Assembly (NCBI RefSeq): GCF_022539505.1
Contig: NC_061510.1
Coordinates: 263,261,687 to 263,325,686, forward strand
DNA length: 64,000 nucleotides
Source of the DNA: Lolium rigidum
Lineage: Eukaryota > Streptophyta > Magnoliopsida > Poales > Poaceae
Reading direction: 5' to 3'
Under the pieces are notes generated by a model, which made no database searches, was not told the DNA's origin, and saw nothing but the letters and a program-made list of their open reading frames with translations. The translations under genes were made by a program, and so were the position numbers. Positions within the stretch are counted from its first letter, which is position 1; the number at the start of each line of letters is the position of its first letter. Positions 57,441 to 64,000 of this stretch are shown here, piece after piece.

Positions 57441-60400
57441 CTTGCGGTTGAGCTTAGTCTTATACCTTTTGCTTTTGTGGTCTCTAAGATAAAGATGTGC
57501 AACCATCTTGAGAGTGTTAACTGATGCAAATAGTGCATGCTGTGTTTACAAAGTACAGAAGCAAGTAAGACTTGTAAAACTTAGTTTTGGTAGTACTCCT
57601 TGCAATTTAAGATGAATGGGACCAATGATAATAGAGAATGGCCAGAGCCAAATGGATATCCTGCTGCAAGCTTTAGCTTCACACGCAGTTCAGGCCGTCT
57701 TTACATTGTATTAGCAGGCAGCCCAGAGCGTTGCGGTAGCCTGTTTTCGTGTTTCAGTTTCTGGTTCTTGTGGATCTATATTTCATGAGCTTCTCGTTGA
57801 TAATTGAATAAGTGTTGTTGTACTTACAAAGTTTAATTTATCTTGTTAATGATGCATGCTACCAAGAATAAACCTTTGTTTCAGTGTTGCGCCTAAAAAT
57901 TAACATCCCTAAGTCAATGAATACTATGAGTAACTTTTTCACGACTATTAAGCTAGTAGTAGTGGTAGTATTCCTACAACAGGAGTCAACACAAAGAACG
58001 CATACTTACGTAATTAACAGAATCTGTTGTTCAAGAAAAGGGAAGTAAACATAATCAGGAAATACCAGAACAGTATATAAGCACATCATACCTAGTATTG
58101 TTCGTAAGACTGGAACACTACTTTATCAGGGTTGCACGCCTGCACTCCTGGACATGGCATAAGTACTCTGTCATGGACATTAGAACAACTGGTGAGGGTC
58201 TCCCTGTCAACAAGGCGAAATGTGGAATTGGGTTTAGCTGCATGTTAAATTACACTCAACCTGTTCCGACATGCTGCGGGGATGACGTGGGTGAGCAGAT
58301 AGGTGTGCAGCTTCTTTATTTTATTGTTTTTTGGCCTCTGAAAGCTGCCGTCACGCAAACTTTTGGATAAATGTACTTACTGAAGCAAAAGAGATGAAAT
58401 GAAGTGAAGATGTTTTCTAATTCGTACTATGTTGGATGAGTTAGGTCTATGGAAGGTTCTATTTCTACCCTTGAGAGGGACCCCGCACAACGCAAAAAAA
58501 CTAAAGTAGGTGGGATATTGTGGAGGCATGCGGATATGATGCAAAGCCCAGTATGGCTTTACCTAACACCACAGTCTGAGCAACTGAAAGATGTTATGTG
58601 GTGTATTTGTAACATCAATGATGAGGAGTGCATTAACCCCTTCTAGAATGAGGTAGGTCAGGTGCAAAATAGAAAAACTTGGGATCTTTGTCATTGCATC
58701 ACAACCAGCACCCAAAAGAGAGGTCAAAAATGATACTATTATAACCTCCAGTGCACCCACCAGGCCACTTTGGTATGACAAAAAGCATGAAGATATGGTA
58801 AGCTCAATCAATTCGAAGCTTCTATGGATCTTTGTCGTTTCATCATCCAGTCTACCTAACATGCAGATAAAAAGAGGGGGTTTTATTCATATTTTGAGAT
58901 GTGACATCATGACTGGATCAATTCTGTGATTAATTGCAGCACTGCATCTTTCTAGCTCCTATTTCCAGCTGAAGTTACAGAAGAATATTAAAAACATAGC
59001 TGCTGGATTTCTGTTGTTCCACTTTCAAGCAATACCAACTAGTTAATAACTTAATATAGTGATTGATGTCACTCTGACCTTGGTGATAGCTCAACAATAA
59101 GGTGAATATCGAAATCATGTACGTAATAGCATGACTTGCACCCATGCGGTACCTAAATTTGCATGACATTATGGGCAACAGGAGCCTACGTAAAGGTTGA
59201 AAATGGGCATTTTCATTGAATTATATAAAGAAGTTTCCTTATTATAGCAAAATCATCTCATAGGTGACTGTTTATTGTGCTAGAAGCTTAGTTTGATGTG
59301 TTTGTTTTTAAAGGCACAGTTCAAAAGAAACCGGTTACAGAAAAAACCATGTAAACATGGTATGTTCCAAATGTATAGTGAAGAGAAAAGACTAGGTAAA
59401 CTAGACACTTTTCTAAAAGTGCGATGTTCTCTCGAGAATTGACCCTAGGAACAGGTATATGGTGGTAAATCTTAAAACATAGGAACATTATTTGCATTTT
59501 GGTTGAGCACTTGGAGCATCTAGAAAACGTTGAATGGAGTGGCCAGCAACAACAACATCAAAGCCTTTTCCCCAACCAAGTTGGGGTAGGCTAGATATGA
59601 AACCCAACAGAAGGAGTGGCCAATTCATGCAAAACATATTGACATAGGAGATAGAACCATATCATACTTAAGTATTTAGAAGGAAATAAGTATTAACATG
59701 ACATTGTTAGGTCTTGGACCTGAATTTCCCGACCACCCTGAAACCACCGTAGATTCAGGCCGGCCGTGTGCCCGCTGGAGATTCCTAAAGAAAAAACCCT
59801 GATACCACATTTAAAATTCACTGCCCATACTAATCAAGAAAACTGTAAAACGTGTCCCAGTTGTCACGAGAAACAAAACAGTATAGAAAAAATGATCATT
59901 GTCACTCTAGAGTTTAAAAAAACAAAAGTGGTTGGGGTTCTATTTGTTTTGAACCGCTTTTCCATGGTTTGCCTCTTTATCTATTCTTATTCCTAACACC
60001 AACGGTAGTTTATCTGGGCCAAAACGGGCTTATTACATGGCATGCACTTTGAGTTCCATAAAACAAGTGGGCCAAAGTGGGCTAGAATTGCCTTTACCAG
60101 AACTGTGAAGATTAATCTAAACTGGTATGCTGTGAATTATTTGCTATGTTACAAAAAAAAAAAACATATCCATACAGTGATAGGGAATGGACAACAATCA
60201 TGTTGGATCATACAGATGCCTTTCTTCCAATCAGCAGGCTTTCTAAACAACGTGTCTTGTGTCCATGACTGCGGCAACAAATTTTCTCTTCCAACCTGAC
60301 GATGTGTGGATGTCCACCCTTGAAATTTCGAAGAAATTATTTGTCAACAAGGTTTTAACTGAAGTTTAGGTTGATCAATTTTCAGCCTTACAAAAATTGA

Positions 60401-60989
60401 CCATGCCAAATGAAGCTCTTGATGTATTAGAACTCATAGATTCAAACAGCAAGGAGAAAGAAAAGGTTGCATTGCATCTTTAGTTAGTATTCAACTTGGA
60501 CAGACTAAAGGCCAGCATTAGTTAGTGGCCAAATGCACACGCTGGCTCAGAATGAAATAGCAAGCATGAAAATGCCTCTAAGAACAGAGCCTGTCTCGCA
60601 GGTAAAACTTTTCATGACTGGGGACAACATGTAGTCCCACAGCTGGCCATCTGATCAAAGATTCAAGCGGCTGAGATCATGCCCAGAGCAAATTGGTCAT
60701 TATAGACAAGCCGGCCACACAGAATGTCAATCATTGATTTCAAAAAATTAGAATGGCCAATTGTTGAGAACAAAAAAAGTGATGCCCATCGCTGATTTCA
60801 AAACCTAGAAAGCCTGCAACTGATCCAAATCCCCCTGAACAACGCCCAAACTGATCAGGTGTTCGTGTTTTTTTCTTTCCTTTTGGTGTTACATTCCTCA
60901 AGTGCTAGCAACCTAGCAACTGTGGCCAGAGCTATTTAGACGTTGCACATGCGCACGCATACGGCAGTGCTCCAGGCAGCGCACCCGAC
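57441..60989. other. Low-copy intergenic or intronic sequence, no gene identified
   Basis: Short open frames only. A string of the CAACAACAACATCAAAGCC / AAGTTGGGGTAGGCTAGA kind at about 59545-59595 is a dispersed plant repeat, possibly a SINE or LINE tail. No exon could be recognised on either strand. Confidence 0.35.
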
Positions 60990-61600
60990 GAAGGTAACGA
61001 ACTACCGATCAGTCAATACACCGAGCACGTGCTGGGCGCGGGAGGCAACATAGACAGACAGGCAGGGACGAAGTCACAAGCAAATACACCAATGGGCAAT
61101 GGCGAATAGCGAATAGAATTGCAGCTACATGAATTCCACTGATTATTATCGCTCCTGACAGTGCACACGACAAGCCACCCACGAAGTCGCAATCCGCGAG
61201 AATTACACGACCCCGGTACCACAGCCGAAACCCCCGAACTCGACAAGCAGCCTCGATCATCTTAGCTGCAGTCGGCGGGGAGCAGCTAGTAACGCGCATT
61301 AACACGAGCAAATCCTAGAGACACAAAGGGAAACACACCGGGGCAACTGCAGGCGACCCATCGGACCAGCAGATGCGCTCGAGGAGGCGCTCACCCGCGC
61401 GGTTCCGTCGCTGACTCGAGGCGTTCCTCCTCTCCGCCAGAGGTAAACCGGCGATCGGATCCGTCCCGTGGCGGCCGGCGTCGAGTCTGGCGGCCAGAAG
61501 ATTTTCAAATGGGGGAAGAAGCTAATATTTGCGGGTTTAGCGCGAACGCCGTGGACGATGGGATTCATCTCGCGCAGTGGCACTGGTCCCTGGGGCCCAC
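60990..61600 (-). promoter_or_regulatory. Possible promoter and first exon of a minus-strand transcription unit
   Basis: A CpG-rich island (about 61180-61600) in otherwise AT-rich sequence. On the minus strand it reads a GTGGGCCCC-type upstream motif, a GC-rich leader, and a GCGCGGGTGAGCG string at about 61400 that would serve as a 5' splice site. The 94-codon minus frame at 61299-61583 lacks a domain. The layout suits a non-coding first exon followed by a long intron running leftwards. No downstream exon was found, so this is tentative. Confidence 0.3.
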
Positions 61601-61654
61601 TTGGAATCGACTTGCCTTTTACTTCCTTTGCTTTTATTTACTTTTTGTGTTTTA

Positions 61655-62590
61655 AGTTTAGACCTATTTTTTCGACTTTTTCGATAAAGAGTATATATAT
61701 TAATATCGTGAAGATACCAATTACATCTAGCCTCAACAACAATGTATTATTCTAACGGCACTACGGATGCACACAGTTAAAAAAAGAGGAATTACAAAAA
61801 GGAAAGTCCTGCTACACTCATTCAATCCTTAAAACAACAACACTACCACCACCAAGACAACACCTGAAGTCCAGCTCTTCAAAAGCGACGTCTTGAAGAA
61901 AGAAACAGTGCACAAACACCGTCATCGTCCGGTCATAGATGTTAGGTTTTCACCCTGAAGAAAGTCTTCGCTCTCAAAACAATGCCTTGAACAAGGTCAT
62001 TGCCAGGCACAACCAACTAAGGCCAGACATTGGGTTACACCCTAAGAGGTAGGACTATGATCTTCTCATGTGCAGTCGCCCCCACTTGCATGTCGCTGCT
62101 CCAAATCCCAGATCACCAAGCCAATTCCTCATCACCGCACTGACTCGAGCCACCGTTGTCAGTCCACCGGATCACGGTCTCCATGACATTCTCCGTCAGC
62201 ACCATGGAACGAGAACATGTCCCATGATATTAACATCCGACCGAGCTTTGGAGCGCTCCCTCTGAACCTAAACGGTCGGAGAAAAACATGGGTGTGCACG
62301 ACTGAATACCATCCGATCCAGCAAACAAGGCAAGAGATGCACTGTTTTGCCGGCAGATCCTTCCGGAATATGACACTACAACCAGATCAATGAAGACCAA
62401 CATCAGGCAGATCTTCGTCTTGGCGTGAGAGAAACCCTAGGACCGCCTCCTTTATTCGACCAAGCCAGCAGCCCCCACGCCACCGGTTGGAGGCAGACGA
62501 GAAGATGATCCAGCCTGCCACGCCAGAACCAAGCACGCAACTGCATCCTAAACCGCAAGCCCAGATCGAATCCGGGCCAGGCCAGCTGCA
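61655..62590 (-). mobile_element. 5'-truncated LINE fragment, minus strand
   Basis: The left end (CTATTTTTTCGACTTTTTCG) reads as an A-rich tail on the minus strand. The following GATAAAGAGTATATATTAAT and CCTGAAGAAAGTCTTCGCTC strings are characteristic of a common Triticeae non-LTR element. No open reading frame remains. Confidence 0.45.
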
Positions 62591-62596
62591 GCCGCC

Positions 62597-63907
62597 TGAT
62601 GACCCACAAGTATAGGGGATCGCAGTAGTCTTCGAGGGAAGTAAAACCCAAATTTATTGATTCGACACAAGGGGAGGTAAAGAATACTTATAAGCTTTAA
62701 CAGCGGAGTTGCCAATTCAGCTGCACCTGGAAAAGCACTAGTAACAGGGGTGATGTGAAAGCAGCAGTAATATGAGAGCAATAGCAATAGTAACACGGCA
62801 TCAATAATAGTAGTAACACAGAGGAGATGGCACCGCAAAATATTCCAGTGCGTAGTTGACTTTAGAGCAATGATGAAGACAGAAGGACCGGGGTTCCCAG
62901 CTATCTACACTAGTGGTAACTCTCCAAATAACATGTGTTGGGTGAAAAAATTACAGTTGGGCAATTGATAATTGTGGGGGAATGACAATGCATGCTATGA
63001 CCCTAGTAGCAACAACACATCTACAATCTTTGAAGTTATTGTCACTCTTCCAGAAAACTAGAGGCATGAACCCACTATCGAGCATAAATACTCCCTCTTG
63101 GAGATAGAGGCATACTTGATCAAGGTAACTACAAGTACCGGAGAGCATGCAAGATCTTAAATAACAGTAGTATGATAATATGATGAACAATCTAATCACA
63201 ATTCCACAATCTATCGGATCCCAACAAACACAACACCAATTACATCATATGGATCTCAATCATGTAAGGCAGCTCATGAGATCATTGTATTGAAGTACAT
63301 GGGAGAGAGAGTACCAACTAGCTACAGCCGAGAACCCATAGTCCAAGGGAAACTACTCACGAACCATTATGGAGTCGAAGTGGAGGCGGTGAAGTCGATG
63401 GAGATGGCTTCGGGGGTCAATCCCCGTCCCGGCAAGGTGCCGGAACAGGAACTTCTGACCCCCGGAACTCGTTTGGATGATGACGGCGGCGACAGAACTT
63501 TTCGTAGACGGAGGCTGGATTTTTCAGGGTTTTCTCGTCGAAGGGAATTTATAGGCGGAAGGGCGAGGTCGGTGGGCGCCAGGTGGCCCCACACCATGCC
63601 TAGAGGCGGGCCAAGGCCAGGCCGCGCCTAGGGGTGGTTTGGCTGGCTCCTAGGCCCCCTCCGTCTCTTCTCTAGAGTTCGTCTTCCTTTCGGTAAAATA
63701 GCAACTTCGGCTTTTGTTTCGTCTAATTCCGAGAATATTTCTTGTACAACTTTTCTGAAATACAAAACAACATAAAACAGGGAACTGGCACTGTGGCATC
63801 TTGTCAATAGGTTAGTTCCAGAAAATGCATAAAAGTACCACGAAGTGTAAACAAAACATATTGGAATTGGTGTAAAACAAGTATGGAGCATAAAAAATTA
63901 TAGATAC
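62597..63907 (-). mobile_element. Truncated gypsy LTR, relative of the one at 15,935-17,499
   Basis: The left terminus TGATGACCCACAAGTATAGG is a familiar Triticeae LTR end. From about 62930 the sequence matches 16321-17450 closely (for example AAACTAGAGGCATGAACC and ATCGAGCATAAATA). The right end breaks off at TAGATACTGATAGGG, where GATACGT...GTATCA would be expected, so it is truncated. The first 330 bp do not match the other copy. Confidence 0.6.
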
Positions 63908-64000
63908 TGATAGGGCCAAGGTGGCCGATCTTTCGATGAGACGAGGATAATTCGATTTGTTGCTGGAGTTCGTGCTTGACGATCCGACTACACGTGCAAA
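63908..64000. other. Unassigned sequence at the window edge
   Basis: No feature seen. Confidence 0.4.

Overview
The window is nuclear DNA of a large, repeat-rich grass genome, most likely tribe Triticeae (wheat, Aegilops, barley or rye). The signs are a giant-LTR (LARD-type) retroelement, nested Ty3/gypsy LTRs, a full-length CACTA element whose terminal and subterminal repeats are built on TTTAGTCGCGGTT, LINE remnants, and one GC-rich monocot-style R2R3-MYB gene. There is no sign of bacterial, plasmid or organellar sequence. All family calls come from reading the sequence; no search was run.

Layout. 1-15,392: one non-autonomous LTR retroelement on the minus strand. Its LTR is about 6.4 kb (right copy complete, left copy cut by the window edge). 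Its internal region is non-coding and carries a nested 1.6-kb Mutator-like element with a perfect 9-bp target duplication. 15,935-17,499: a probable solo LTR of a common gypsy family. 17,709-24,066: an old plus-strand gypsy element keeping a decayed protease region. 24,100-28,835: a LINE relic split by another retrotransposon fragment. 30,052-41,753: a complete CACTA element (TSD TGA) with a multiply frameshifted TNP2-type transposase, a second frameshifted gene ending in a Ulp1/C48-like segment, and an uncharacterised open reading frame on the opposite strand. 41,764-42,108: a long foldback repeat.

42,109-49,800 is low-copy sequence around the only host gene I can support, an intact three-exon R2R3-MYB gene of the subgroup-4 repressor type (47,684-48,757, + strand). 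Its upstream region has a TATA box, several ACCTACC (AC-I) sites and a diverged tandem duplication. 49,800-51,350 is a degenerate element of unknown class. 55,282-57,435 is a young, very small gag-only LTR element (TR-GAG type) with 326-bp LTRs, a perfect 5-bp TSD and a decayed gag. 60,990-61,600 looks like the promoter and first exon of a minus-strand transcription unit whose coding exons I could not find. 61,655-62,590 (LINE) and 62,597-63,907 (gypsy LTR) close the window.

What stands out is the CACTA element. The two minus-strand genes each have their own TATA box with a TAGTCGCGG hairpin 8-9 bp upstream. A third, plus-strand gene lies downstream of a 91-bp tandem array of a variant hairpin. 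This suggests that element-wide control through the transposase-binding repeat has been duplicated internally.
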